A stretch of 33,860 nucleotides of DNA from Candidatus Kaiserbacteria bacterium (GCA_013204405.1 JABMNX010000033.1:1-33860), one strand, 5' to 3'. Counted from the first letter of the stretch, positions 25,134-33,749 are shown. Translations and numbers: made by a program. Notes: a model not told the origin generated them from the sequence alone.

Positions 25134-26415
25134 CTCGAAATATCTTTTTCTTTTTACCAGTAGAGGCTTTAGTATGAACCAGTGGCACAATTTCAAGAGA
25201 CATATATATATTTTCTTCGACTCCATCTGCATAAACACGGTCTGGAGCAATACGTAGAGATTTTGATAGAGCCTCTTTTAAAGTGCTTGTGCTTTTATCT
25301 GGAGAAATAAGAGAAAGATGTATTGATATCTGTGGTTTAAACACACCGTCTTCATCTACAATTTCTTTGTAATGGACCTCAAAGTCTCCACTATTTAGAT
25401 AATCACTATGTAGTGAAATAACTCGATCAACCTCTGATAAGTTAAGTTCTCCTTTTCTAAAACGTAGACGGTCTATATCTAACCTACCGTCAATTGAGAG
25501 GACTGGTGTTGTTATTCCACATTCACATTCATGACGGATTATTTGTGCTAAATCTCCTGTTCGATATCGTATAAGTGGGAAAGCAACAGGGCGGATTGTT
25601 GTTATTACTAGCTCTCCACCGACTCCATTTTCTTTAATAATTTCTTCAGATATTGGGTTAATAATTTCTGTATACACATATTCAGGGACAGGGTGTACGT
25701 ATTGTTTGTGTTCATTAATTGCAATACTGCATGGGACTGCCACAGATGTTTGTGACTCAATACTCGCGTACTCGGAAACTATTTTTGCGTTTGGGAATAA
25801 CCTTTGGAATTCATTCCACTGGAATTGAGAACACCATTCACCAAATACTTGTATTGCTTTTACTTTCTTTCGGACGTTTGTCGGTAGATTTTCTGACAAA
25901 GCTCCAAGAGCATACACGGGCCCTGCAAGCATGTCTGGCATGTAAAGCGTAATGAGGTGTGCCGCTAATGGAATATCACCAGGGTCAACGTTTATTGAAT
26001 CGATTCCTGCTAGTCTTCGAAACGATGGACTATAATAAAATTGAGCACCGCTAAATGTAGCAAGGCGGTGTACATTAAGAGAAACAAACAACCTATAGTT
26101 TAAAGGCAGTTTATTTCCTTCATGGGACATTGTGCGTGGTACTGGGAGAATACCTGCTCCTGATGTTCCAGAAGTGGGTCGGATTATCTCTACATCTTTT
26201 TCGTCAACATATAAGCGTTCGTGCATCGGAAATTTTTGTATCTCCCCACGTGATAAAAATGGTATGTCCTCCCACGCAGTTTCGTCTCCTTCAAGAAATG
26301 ATTGCACAGATGTTTCTCCGAAGTATTTTTCTCGGTAGAAGTTGCTCTTGGAGCTTTTTGTTACTTCTTTTAGCACTGTAGCTAGTGCCGAGTATGGAAA
26401 ATTCAAATTATTCAT
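25123..26415 (-). CDS. PaaK-like adenylate-forming enzyme (type C)
   Basis: 430 aa from the ATG at 26413-26415, which overlaps the upstream stop (ATGAATAA); the in-frame TTG two codons earlier is less likely. Motifs: SNFYREKYF, FLSRGEIQ, RLYVDEKD, the ATP loop PTSGTSGAG, YYSPSFRRLAGIDS, VFGEWCSQ, SEYASIESQ, FPLIRYRTGDLA, the CECG turn, SIDGRLDIDRLRFRKGE hinge/lid and RVYADGVEENIY. All active-site segments of the PaaK family are intact, so this copy is likely active. It is the intact reference showing that the 17637 gene contains an inverted piece. The gene is coupled to the half protein upstream and the sulfatase-like gene downstream. Confidence 0.82.
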   Translation of the reverse strand: MNNLNFPYSALATVLKEVTKSSKSNFYREKYFGETSVQSFLEGDETAWEDIPFLSRGEIQKFPMHERLYVDEKDVEIIRPTSGTSGAGILPVPRTMSHEGNKLPLNYRLFVSLNVHRLATFSGAQFYYSPSFRRLAGIDSINVDPGDIPLAAHLITLYMPDMLAGPVYALGALSENLPTNVRKKVKAIQVFGEWCSQFQWNEFQRLFPNAKIVSEYASIESQTSVAVPCSIAINEHKQYVHPVPEYVYTEIINPISEEIIKENGVGGELVITTIRPVAFPLIRYRTGDLAQIIRHECECGITTPVLSIDGRLDIDRLRFRKGELNLSEVDRVISLHSDYLNSGDFEVHYKEIVDEDGVFKPQISIHLSLISPDKSTSTLKEALSKSLRIAPDRVYADGVEENIYMSLEIVPLVHTKASTGKKKKIFRDDK

Positions 26416-27268
26416 GTCCAATTGTTATATGTCCATCTTGGTCTACAGAGGTATTTGTAGAGATAGCAAAACGAATAAGCGGTATTGTATGGCACTTAAG
26501 ACTAGTTATGTAGCAACAGTCGTTAATAACTTCAAAGAAATATTCTGGAGAAGGTAGAAAACTTAAAGAATCCTGTTTTGATGAAGGGTTTGTGTACCCG
26601 ATTGGTATTCCTGGGAAAAGATGGTACTCAATAGATGTGTCGCCACTGAGTTGTGGTATAGTCACTTTTTTATTAAGTGGAGCAACGATGTGCCACAACC
26701 GCACTTGTTCCTGTAAACCTTCAGATTTTAAGATATTAAATACATCTTCTGCGACATCTGATGTCGCAACAACCATTTGCGCTTCCGTTTCTTTGATTAA
26801 TTGCGTAATCAGTGGTGGGTTGCGTGGGGAAAGTACTGATACTGGTACATTCTTTTTCCTACATGTTTTGTAGAACATTGGACCAAGTTGCCATGAGAGC
26901 GGTACGGTCATTATAGCAACTCGTGGTGTGTACGCTGCAACTTCATCGGCAACTGTGTCCCATTCCGCATCTATGTTTTGAGCGTATAAAAATAAGTCCT
27001 TCCAATTATCTAAATCAAATTCAGATACAAGATATCGAATATCTTTTTCTGGGTAGTGAATTAACTTTTCTTTATGCTTAATTAATTCAGTAGCAGACAC
27101 CGTTGGTATTTTTTGTAACTCCTCAAGAAACGTTTCTTGAGAGCCCGAAACTATCGGTAAGTCCGCGTACAGGTCGCTTAAAGTGTTCTCTCGGGCGAAA
27201 TCTAAAACCGTGTGGATATCGTGTATGATTTCTTTACTGATAGGTGTGTGCCAATCTTTTGTGCTCAT
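26408..27268 (-). CDS. 'Half' PaaK-like pseudoenzyme
   Basis: 286 aa. Colinear with the 16796 product: LIHYPEKDIRYLVSEFD, PLSWQLGPMFYKTCRKK, SVLSPRNPPLI, ETEAQM, FPGIPIGYTNP, FLPSPEYFFEV, YITSLKCHTIPLIRFAIS. The PaaK ATP loop is not present, and the RYRTGD motif is reduced to RFAIS; the lid domain is missing. Its ATG is 1 nt past the stop of the type A gene, and its stop overlaps the type C start, so the three are translated as a unit. Conservation of a non-catalytic partner in three clusters suggests a required subunit. Confidence 0.75.
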   Translation of the reverse strand: MSTKDWHTPISKEIIHDIHTVLDFARENTLSDLYADLPIVSGSQETFLEELQKIPTVSATELIKHKEKLIHYPEKDIRYLVSEFDLDNWKDLFLYAQNIDAEWDTVADEVAAYTPRVAIMTVPLSWQLGPMFYKTCRKKNVPVSVLSPRNPPLITQLIKETEAQMVVATSDVAEDVFNILKSEGLQEQVRLWHIVAPLNKKVTIPQLSGDTSIEYHLFPGIPIGYTNPSSKQDSLSFLPSPEYFFEVINDCCYITSLKCHTIPLIRFAISTNTSVDQDGHITIGHE

Positions 27269-27269
27269 A

Positions 27270-28574
27270 TTATTTGTTTAGGTGGTGAAATAAACGCACT
27301 TTTTTCTCTGCTTTGGTTGGTGTAGGTTCGGTTAGTATGTCAATTATCATTGGGAGAAAGAAGTTTCTTTTTACTCCGTCAGCATACGTGACATGGCTGT
27401 TTATGTAAATGTGCTCGGATAAACACTTGGCTATAGTGCTTAAACGTACGTTCTTAGAGACTGGCCTGACACGTATCTTTAAATAAGGACGGGCTATACT
27501 GTCTGGATTTTCATCCGCATTTCCTTCAAAATAATGGGCTTCAAAGTCATTTTCTATATATGTACTACATGCAGCGACCCCTTCTTCTATCCAGAGAATC
27601 GAAAATTCTCCACTCATAAAACGTATTCTGTCAGCAACAGTTCTCCCAACCATCTCAAAGAGAGGACCACGTCCACATGGACAGTGGTCTTTTTCAATAA
27701 GAAACAAATCTCCAGTACGATATCTAATGAGAGGGAATGGTTGTTCTGTGGTGCGCGATGATACTACTAGCTCAGCTGGTTCATGTGGATCTTTTTGTTT
27801 TCCTGTATCAGGGTCTATAAATTCACTAAGGAACTTTTTGTCATCAATATGGAACGATATTAGATTATGTTCTTTAGCGTATGAACATGAGATTCCAAAG
27901 ATTCCAGCAACTTCAGATGAAGAATAGTTCTGGAAGATAAGAGGATTTTTATATAATGCCTTAATGCTATCTCGTTGAGCACGGGAACACCTGTCCCCGT
28001 ACATCTCCACTGTCTTTATTTCTTCAAGGTATCCTTCATTCCTTAAATACGGTGCGAGTTGGATTACGAGGTGAGGGAATGCCGAAATACTTTCAGCCTT
28101 AAATAAAAAAATCATACGTGCTGCATACTTAAAATCATCAACCGTTTCTGGATAGGACATATTCATGAGTATCGCACCCGCGTTTCTTCTGCTTAATTCT
28201 GACATGTACCACGCACTCATAAAAGATACTTGTCTTTTGATTCCAGCCTTACTTGGTGCGTCCCCATAATTTCCTGCAGTACGACGTGGAGCAATAATTG
28301 GTTTCTTAGAAGATGTTGAGCTTGTGGAACGGATAGCTTCTACTTCGGTTTGTGGAATAAATGTTCTATTCCACACAGACACAGCTGTCATTTCCTCTCT
28401 GTTTAGAAAGGGTAGAGTACGCCAACTCAATATGCTGTCGGGAAATGTATTGTTGGTAGTGCTTTGTGCTAAGTGGTTACGATAAAAATCTGAGTACTCA
28501 CTCTGTAAAACATGTTTTAAGACATTTTGTAGCTCGTCGAGGACAGGTTCGGTGTCAGTTGGTATAGTCAACAT
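27270..28574 (-). CDS. PaaK-like adenylate-forming enzyme (type A) with altered ATP loop
   Basis: 434 aa. SDFYRNHL, FLNREEM, TFIPQTEVEAIR, ATP loop STSSTSSKKP, MYGDRCSRAQ, FQNYSSSEVAG, FPLIRYRTGDLF, the CPCGRGP turn, MVGRTVADRIRFMSGE and YADGVKRNFFLP. Both glycines of the canonical TSGTSG loop are serine, so nucleotide binding may be weakened or specialised; the other motifs are intact. It is closest to the 18949 product and heads the minus-strand cluster of type A, half, type C and sulfatase-like genes. The upstream gap contains three palindromes shared with the divergent HTTM gene. Confidence 0.8.
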   Translation of the reverse strand: MLTIPTDTEPVLDELQNVLKHVLQSEYSDFYRNHLAQSTTNNTFPDSILSWRTLPFLNREEMTAVSVWNRTFIPQTEVEAIRSTSSTSSKKPIIAPRRTAGNYGDAPSKAGIKRQVSFMSAWYMSELSRRNAGAILMNMSYPETVDDFKYAARMIFLFKAESISAFPHLVIQLAPYLRNEGYLEEIKTVEMYGDRCSRAQRDSIKALYKNPLIFQNYSSSEVAGIFGISCSYAKEHNLISFHIDDKKFLSEFIDPDTGKQKDPHEPAELVVSSRTTEQPFPLIRYRTGDLFLIEKDHCPCGRGPLFEMVGRTVADRIRFMSGEFSILWIEEGVAACSTYIENDFEAHYFEGNADENPDSIARPYLKIRVRPVSKNVRLSTIAKCLSEHIYINSHVTYADGVKRNFFLPMIIDILTEPTPTKAEKKVRLFHHLNK

Positions 28575-28584
28575 AAAGATGTGG

Positions 28585-28644
28585 CACTTTAAGGAAAGTG
28601 ATAATACAATGTATTATAGCTTCTATTCACTTAAATTTTAAGTG
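28585..28644. promoter_or_regulatory. Divergent control region with three palindromes
   Basis: Between the type A PaaK gene (-) and the HTTM gene (+) lie CACTTT-AAGG-AAAGTG (28585-28600), ATAATACA-A-TGTATTAT (28601-28617) and CACTTAAA-T-TTTAAGTG (28628-28644). The first and third share CACTT...AAGTG half-sites. The middle one contains -10-like TATTAT on both strands. This is a likely shared operator for both transcripts. Confidence 0.5.
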
Positions 28645-28677
28645 TAGATATTATAAAGAGATTTTTGACTATTGACG

Positions 28678-29961
28678 ATGGATATAATAAAAAACAAATC
28701 AAGAATAGCTGTGTGGTATAGAGATTTCTTTCACATAAACGAGGTAGAAAAATCTGAAACACTTAAGATTGTGGCATGGGCGCTCTTGTTGGGGTGGTTT
28801 CTCGAATTTTCTACGTGGTTTAAATTTTCAGATTTTACTATTAATGCTGTCGAGGAGGGTAGACAGCTGTGTTGGCCATTCTTTCAAAGTTGTGGAGATT
28901 GGTACTTTTTGACACTAGAACCTATTGGGAACACTCACGTGCTTATGTACGGTATTTTGTTTGGACTTCTTATTACCACCGCATACACATTAATACGTGG
29001 TATGTACACCAGGGCACACGTTCTCTTTTTATGTCTCTTCTTGTGGGAAATGACAGTACTACTTATGTCTATGCGACTAGCCGTGAACTATTGGTATTTT
29101 CACGTGTTTTATGTAGCACTATTCCTTTTTCCAGTAGGAAAATTAATGTTCTTACGACTAGGTGCGGTGTTTTTATATTTTTTTTCTGGGATTCTAAAAC
29201 TTGATGATGGTTGGTTAACTGGAAGTTATTTTAAGGCACTTTCTGAAGGCCTTTACTTTATACCTGATACATTAATCCCAGTTGCCACAAATGCTGTTAT
29301 TTTTATCGAGATAGTGCTTGTTTGGTTCTTGTTGAGCAGTAAAAGAGGATTCCGTATGCCGGTGCTTGTTATATTGTTCATCTTCCATGTGTACTCTGTA
29401 TTGTTCGTTGGGTATACATACCCGACCATTGCGTTATCAATGGTGCTTGTACTCTTCCTGTCCAACGAAGGTTATGTGTCCTTAATGCAAACATTCAAGA
29501 AGAGTGTTACCGGAATAGGTATATTCACTTTCTTTATAATTGTACACTTTATCCCATACACAATTCCTGGAGATTCGCGCATAACAGGGGAAGGGAATAA
29601 GTTTGGGATGTATATGTTTGATGCAAATTACCAATGTAATTCAAAAGCAATTTTTCATCAAAAAGATGGACAGGTTACCGAGAGAGAATCCAAGTCTTTT
29701 TTCGCAATACAACGTTGTGACCCATACTCTCACCTCTTCTATCTTAAAAATCTCTGCAGTATAGATAGTGATATTGAAAGAGTGGAATGGGCGTTTGATA
29801 TTTCAGTTAATGGTAGTCCACTACAACGAATTGTTGATGAGGAAAATGCTTGTAATCTCTCATACAGGACACTTTCTCATAATGAGTGGATTAAAATTCC
29901 TGGAGTAGACGAAGTGTCAGTAATTGGACCAGTAAGTAAAAATAGCTATCGTCCTATCTAG
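28678..29961 (+). CDS. HTTM-domain (vitamin K-dependent carboxylase-like) membrane protein
   Basis: 427 aa from the ATG at 28678 (a TTG two codons upstream is less likely). About eight hydrophobic segments between residues 30 and 300, with a charged RDFFHINEVEK N-terminus; the signature FFSGILKLDDGWLTG (about residues 163-177) resembles the K...W motif of HTTM proteins. After the last TM comes an extracytoplasmic tail of about 130 residues with four cysteines (YQCN, RCDPY, LCSID, ACNLS). HTTM proteins include vitamin-K carboxylases and the bacterial SdpB, which matures the SdpC peptide. Its divergence from the PaaK cluster, and the presence of short peptides in the window, make a role in peptide maturation possible but unproven. 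Confidence 0.65.
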   Translation: MDIIKNKSRIAVWYRDFFHINEVEKSETLKIVAWALLLGWFLEFSTWFKFSDFTINAVEEGRQLCWPFFQSCGDWYFLTLEPIGNTHVLMYGILFGLLITTAYTLIRGMYTRAHVLFLCLFLWEMTVLLMSMRLAVNYWYFHVFYVALFLFPVGKLMFLRLGAVFLYFFSGILKLDDGWLTGSYFKALSEGLYFIPDTLIPVATNAVIFIEIVLVWFLLSSKRGFRMPVLVILFIFHVYSVLFVGYTYPTIALSMVLVLFLSNEGYVSLMQTFKKSVTGIGIFTFFIIVHFIPYTIPGDSRITGEGNKFGMYMFDANYQCNSKAIFHQKDGQVTERESKSFFAIQRCDPYSHLFYLKNLCSIDSDIERVEWAFDISVNGSPLQRIVDEENACNLSYRTLSHNEWIKIPGVDEVSVIGPVSKNSYRPI

Positions 29962-29982
29962 ATTTCGTATTTCGTCCATTTT

Positions 29983-30750
29983 CTATATCTTAGGATAAGG
30001 GTCTCCAAGAGTGATAAGTGTTGCAGTAAGGCGGTCGTTCGATACATCGTATGTGATATATACCGCCTGTCCTTCTCTGATTGAGTTTAAGTTACTTGAT
30101 ACAGAAGCACTTTGTGAGTACACTATCCCGTCCTCTTGTAAGAAAACATTTTTCCCCACATGTGTATCTTCATTAAAATATATCCTTACTTTCTGTGTTT
30201 CACTTTGTGCATAGCCAGGCCTATAGACTAAAATAAAATATCTAGCCTCTTTATTAATAGAGTAGATAGTCCCCTTTATTTTACTATTAGAACTATTGGT
30301 AGCGGTAACATACTCACTATCACCAGTTCCTTGTGGGTAGCTTATATCCCTGACATTTATCTTTTTTATACCATCATCACCAACAATATCCACATGGTCT
30401 CCGGGTCGCATATCTGTGTATGTACCACCGGAAGTATTCCACCATGAGTACGATATGTTATCTTCAGCCTTATAAAACCTCTCTTTAAAATTTGTCGAGT
30501 CGTTAAAATAAACATCGACTTTATTAATTGAGCTTAGTCCATATTCGTCAGGGTAATTTAACGTTAATATTTTTTTATCGAAGTTGATTGAATCGATAGT
30601 GCCTCGCACACGTTTAGATGTTTCTAGTCGAATCTTTTCTATAGTTAATGGGATAATTTCCTGAGTGACATCTTGGTGAGTGGGTAAAGTAACTGACCCT
30701 AGAGTGATCCCTAGTGCAAAACCTATAAACATAATTACAATTTTTTTCAT
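29983..30750 (-). CDS. Secreted or anchored protein with two beta-rich (DUF5666-like) repeats
   Basis: 255 aa, N-terminal hydrophobic segment (residues 3-21) as signal anchor. Two similar units: RVRGTIDSINFDKKILTL...DVYFNDST...PGDHVDIV and IKGTIYSINKEARYFILV...RIYFNEDT...EGQAVYITYD. Each has the GTIxSI start, an internal hydrophobic strand, an FNxxT turn and a final hydrophobic strand, as in small OB/DUF5666-like beta domains. The neighbour at 30765 has a single such unit. Fourteen nt separate the two genes, so they are probably cotranscribed. The function is unknown; it is probably a surface protein. Confidence 0.6.
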   Translation of the reverse strand: MKKIVIMFIGFALGITLGSVTLPTHQDVTQEIIPLTIEKIRLETSKRVRGTIDSINFDKKILTLNYPDEYGLSSINKVDVYFNDSTNFKERFYKAEDNISYSWWNTSGGTYTDMRPGDHVDIVGDDGIKKINVRDISYPQGTGDSEYVTATNSSNSKIKGTIYSINKEARYFILVYRPGYAQSETQKVRIYFNEDTHVGKNVFLQEDGIVYSQSASVSSNLNSIREGQAVYITYDVSNDRLTATLITLGDPYPKI

Positions 30751-30764
30751 AAGCTATAAATTAC

Positions 30765-31232
30765 TTAGTTCTGGACATGTTCTCCTAAAATGTTCTCAAA
30801 CCGTAAATAAATTGCCACGAATTTATCATTCTCGACTTTATATTTTAAATATATCTTTGAACCCACTGGTATGTCAGTTATTGACTTCATCTGTATGTAG
30901 CTACTATTATATTCTACTCCCCAATTTCTCAAGAACCCTACCTCATCAACGATAGTTTCTTTGTTAAAGTTGATTCTTATTTTGTAGATATCATCGGTAT
31001 ATCCAGTAGTGTGGGAGATAATAAGAAAGTTATTTATTATATCTAATGAGTCGACCGTTCCTTTTAGTTCTAATACACTCGTTCCTTGAGTGCTGGCAGG
31101 GGTCTTACTGCTTGTCATATAAAAAAATAATACGTAGCCAAACAGAAATGGTACAGTAAAGGCTAGTACCCCTAGAGCAATTTTTTTCCACACAGTAGTA
31201 CTTATTTCTATATTATAATCGGAGTCCTCCAT
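30765..31232 (-). CDS. Small membrane-anchored protein with one beta-rich (DUF5666-like) repeat
   Basis: 155 aa. Cytoplasmic N-terminus (residues 1-17), TM at about 18-39, then one unit LKGTVDSLDIINNFLIISH...RINFNKETIV...VGSKIYLKYKVENDKFVAI that matches the repeats of the downstream protein. It is a single-repeat relative, perhaps the ancestor or partner of the two-repeat protein. The minus-strand upstream region has a TATACAAT -10-like element about 11 nt from the ATG, divergent from the gene at 31316. Confidence 0.6.
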   Translation of the reverse strand: MEDSDYNIEISTTVWKKIALGVLAFTVPFLFGYVLFFYMTSSKTPASTQGTSVLELKGTVDSLDIINNFLIISHTTGYTDDIYKIRINFNKETIVDEVGFLRNWGVEYNSSYIQMKSITDIPVGSKIYLKYKVENDKFVAIYLRFENILGEHVQN

Positions 31233-31265
31233 AACGTTTCTTTATTGTATACCACAATAGTAAGT

Positions 31266-31276
31266 ATGCTAAAATA
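31266..31276 (+). promoter_or_regulatory. Possible extended -10 of the O-antigen ligase-like gene
   Basis: TATGCTAAAAT, with TGC before TAAAAT, about 40 nt upstream of the ATG at 31316. No convincing -35. The only candidate in the gap between the divergent genes. Confidence 0.3.
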
Positions 31277-31315
31277 AAGTACTTGATAATCTTTTAACAA
31301 TCAGTATTCAGCCTT

Positions 31316-33277
31316 ATGGAGCATGAGATACGTCACAAACACACACCGGGTGTAGCCAGCAATGTGAGCTTTATTTTTTTATGTTTGATGGCATTTTTGT
31401 TGCCCATTTTTACATTACCCTGGTTAGGCATATCGATTGACACAGCAAAAAATTTCGCTTTTGTCTTTTCTGTAATAGCCCTGGTGGTTGTATCTTTAGT
31501 TTTTGGTTTCAGATATAGAAAAGATATTTTGATACCAGGAGGAGTACTATTTTTGACATGGGTACTCACCATAAGCACTCTTGTTGTGTCGACTATGTTA
31601 TCTTCAGTTCCAACAGTTTCATTAACGGGACTGGGGTACGAGGCTGGAACCACAACGGTACTTGTTTTGTTTTTTGTTCTTCTTTTAATTTCCTCAATTA
31701 TCTTACAGAAAAAGGGAAGACTCCTTATTCTTTACATGTTAATAGTCACTTCTTCATTTATTGTATTTTTATTTGAATTAATAAATATACTAGGAGGTGG
31801 TTCTTTATTATCAGAAACAGAGACCTTGATAGGGAACTCATTCAATCTGGCGATTTTTGCTGGGTTTGTTGTGGTACTTACCCTTACGATTGTCACGAAC
31901 CCATTGTTTGGTAAAATACTACGTCTTTTTTCTTCGGCTGTGCTTGCTCTTGCGCTTATTATACTTGCCTTACTTTCGTTCAAATTAACTTGGGTTACCG
32001 TAGCTGTTTTTTCTTTTATCGCTCTTTTTTCACATAAATTTATAGTATTAAGTTCTACTAAAACAAGTGTTATAGGGAGTCTTTCAAAAACCGCAACTCT
32101 TGTATTGGTGATTGCAGTTTTTTTTATTAGCTTTGGTGGGACAGTTACTAACATCACGAGTAAGGTCTTTAATATTTCACCAGTAACAGACATACGACCG
32201 ACGTGGGTTCAGACATATACCATCTTAAGTAATACATCTATCAAGGACACAAAAAGCTCTTTATTTGGAAGTGGGCCAAACACTTTTTCTTATCAGTGGG
32301 ATAGGTATAAACCCATATCTAGTAACAGTAGTCCTTTTTGGAGAGTTACCCCCGAGATGGGCTGGGGGTTCTTACCAACACTTGTTGTGACTACTGGGTT
32401 ACTTGGCATATTTGTTTTAGCAACTTTCATATACGTATTGTTTTCCAATGGACTACGCACACTTTTTGTTCAGATGCGCAACAATGAGGATTCATATTTT
32501 CTAGCATCAGCCATATTATGTTCACTTTATGGGTGGTTGTGGGCTCTGTTGTACCCAATTAATGTCGTTATACTTATGCTTATTGCAGTCACTAACGGTG
32601 GGTTACTCGCATTACTTATACAAAGAAATAAGATACCAACTTTTCCACTGGGGAGGATATTTGAATTTAGGAGACTGTTTATGATGTTTGTGGTAGTTTC
32701 TGTTTTGTGTGGTGTGTGGGGGCTGTACAAAGTTGCTAATAGGTTTGTTTCAATTGTATATTATGAAAAGACACTTGTATCTGCAAATCAAGCTGGAGGG
32801 GTTTCAAATGCAGAGAAATACGCACTAAAAGCACTGGAGTATTCTAACCAAGCTTCTTTTTACCGGACTCTATCTGAAATACAACAAGAACAAATGAGGG
32901 TGTTACTTTCTCAAAGGGGAGAACTTTCTTCTAAAGAACTACAGAAGAATTTCGAAGAACTTGAACTCAAGTCAAGGGAGAATGCTCGTAGGGCAACACA
33001 GCTAGATAAGGAGAATTACTTAAATTGGGTTGTGTTCGGGAACCACTACTTTAATTTAGTGTATTTTTCTATTCCTGAAGCTCACACTGAGGGGGATTTA
33101 AATTATGAAATAGCTGCAAAACTAAATCCAAACAATCCAGTTATTCCATTTCTCCGTGCACGTTTGGCACTTTCTGGAAAAGATATACCCAAAGCAGTCT
33201 CTTTTCTAGAGAGGGCAGTCTTATTAAAACCGGATTATGTTGAGGCTCGTACACTTCTCTCCCAACTTAGAACGTAG
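31316..33277 (+). CDS. O-antigen ligase/polymerase-like (Wzy/WaaL-type) protein with C-terminal TPR
   Basis: 653 aa. About twelve TM segments in residues 15-470, a long extracellular loop containing the GSGPNTFSYQWDRYKP block (about 320-335) that is typical of O-antigen ligase family members, and GWGFLPTLVVTTGLLG. After the membrane part, residues about 490-653 form TPR-like helices (YALKALEYSNQA, ENARRATQLDKENYLNWVVFG, AAKLNPNNPVIPFLRARLAL and a final repeat). Such ligase-TPR fusions are common in Patescibacteria, where they are thought to attach glycans to lipids or proteins; that role is inferred from family. It probably belongs to the envelope theme of this region but is not coupled to the neighbours. 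Confidence 0.8.
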   Translation: MEHEIRHKHTPGVASNVSFIFLCLMAFLLPIFTLPWLGISIDTAKNFAFVFSVIALVVVSLVFGFRYRKDILIPGGVLFLTWVLTISTLVVSTMLSSVPTVSLTGLGYEAGTTTVLVLFFVLLLISSIILQKKGRLLILYMLIVTSSFIVFLFELINILGGGSLLSETETLIGNSFNLAIFAGFVVVLTLTIVTNPLFGKILRLFSSAVLALALIILALLSFKLTWVTVAVFSFIALFSHKFIVLSSTKTSVIGSLSKTATLVLVIAVFFISFGGTVTNITSKVFNISPVTDIRPTWVQTYTILSNTSIKDTKSSLFGSGPNTFSYQWDRYKPISSNSSPFWRVTPEMGWGFLPTLVVTTGLLGIFVLATFIYVLFSNGLRTLFVQMRNNEDSYFLASAILCSLYGWLWALLYPINVVILMLIAVTNGGLLALLIQRNKIPTFPLGRIFEFRRLFMMFVVVSVLCGVWGLYKVANRFVSIVYYEKTLVSANQAGGVSNAEKYALKALEYSNQASFYRTLSEIQQEQMRVLLSQRGELSSKELQKNFEELELKSRENARRATQLDKENYLNWVVFGNHYFNLVYFSIPEAHTEGDLNYEIAAKLNPNNPVIPFLRARLALSGKDIPKAVSFLERAVLLKPDYVEARTLLSQLRT

Positions 33278-33293
33278 CTAGATACTAGCAGTA

Positions 33294-33325
33294 TTACATT
33301 TGAAAATAGTGTACAGTAAATGTAA
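33294..33325. promoter_or_regulatory. Inverted repeat upstream of the ArsR-type gene
   Basis: TTACATTT (33294-33301) and AAATGTAA (33318-33325), perfect 8-bp arms 16 nt apart, ending 5 nt before the ATG at 33331. It could be an operator for autoregulation or a stem-loop at the 5' end. Confidence 0.4.
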
Positions 33326-33330
33326 ACAAT

Positions 33331-33704
33331 ATGAATAAAATAAATAAAAAGACCGTTATTAAAAAAGAAATCAAAAAAAGAAGGTAAAAAAACCTTCTGA
33401 CTTATCACCATTTCCAAAATCAACATATGAGCGAAATGCCATAATCTACAAAACACTCAGTAACCCAAAGCGATTAGAGATTTTAAATACCATCAAGAAT
33501 AGGGAATTAACAGCTGGAGAACTTATGGAGGTGCTCCAAGTTCGTAAAGCAAACCTATCACAACATCTAACTATTCTTCGTAATCATCGTTTGGTAAAAA
33601 CTCGACGACAAGGAACAAACATCTACTACAGTATCATGGACCCACGTATAGTTGAGCCCTGTAAAATTTTACACGAGTTTTGGGGAGGAAAATCTAAAAG
33701 TTAG
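33331..33704 (+). CDS. ArsR-type winged-helix regulator (frameshift in A-rich 5' end)
   Basis: The ATG at 33331 opens a Lys-rich N-terminus that stops at 33385-33387. The -1 frame encodes a full ArsR/HTH_5 domain: YKTLSNPKRLEILNTI, LTAGELMEVLQ, KANLSQHLTILRNHRLV, TRRQGTNIYYSI, then HEFWGGKSKS. That frame has no ATG, GTG or TTG before the domain, so it needs the ATG at 33331. The shift must occur in or near the A7 run at 33373-33379; one additional A would fuse the frames into about 124 aa. Metal-binding ELCVCD is not present, so it is not a classic arsenic sensor. It probably regulates itself or the operator-bearing gene that follows. Confidence 0.65.
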
Positions 33705-33749
33705 AACCTATTCAGAAATTTGTCAGTTAAGGTCTAAATGTAATTGTTA

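Noticed and set aside
31732-32193. 153-codon open frame antisense to the O-antigen ligase-like gene
   Set aside because: The sense frame encodes convincing TM helices and TPRs; the antisense product is low-complexity and Thr/Lys-rich with no domain.
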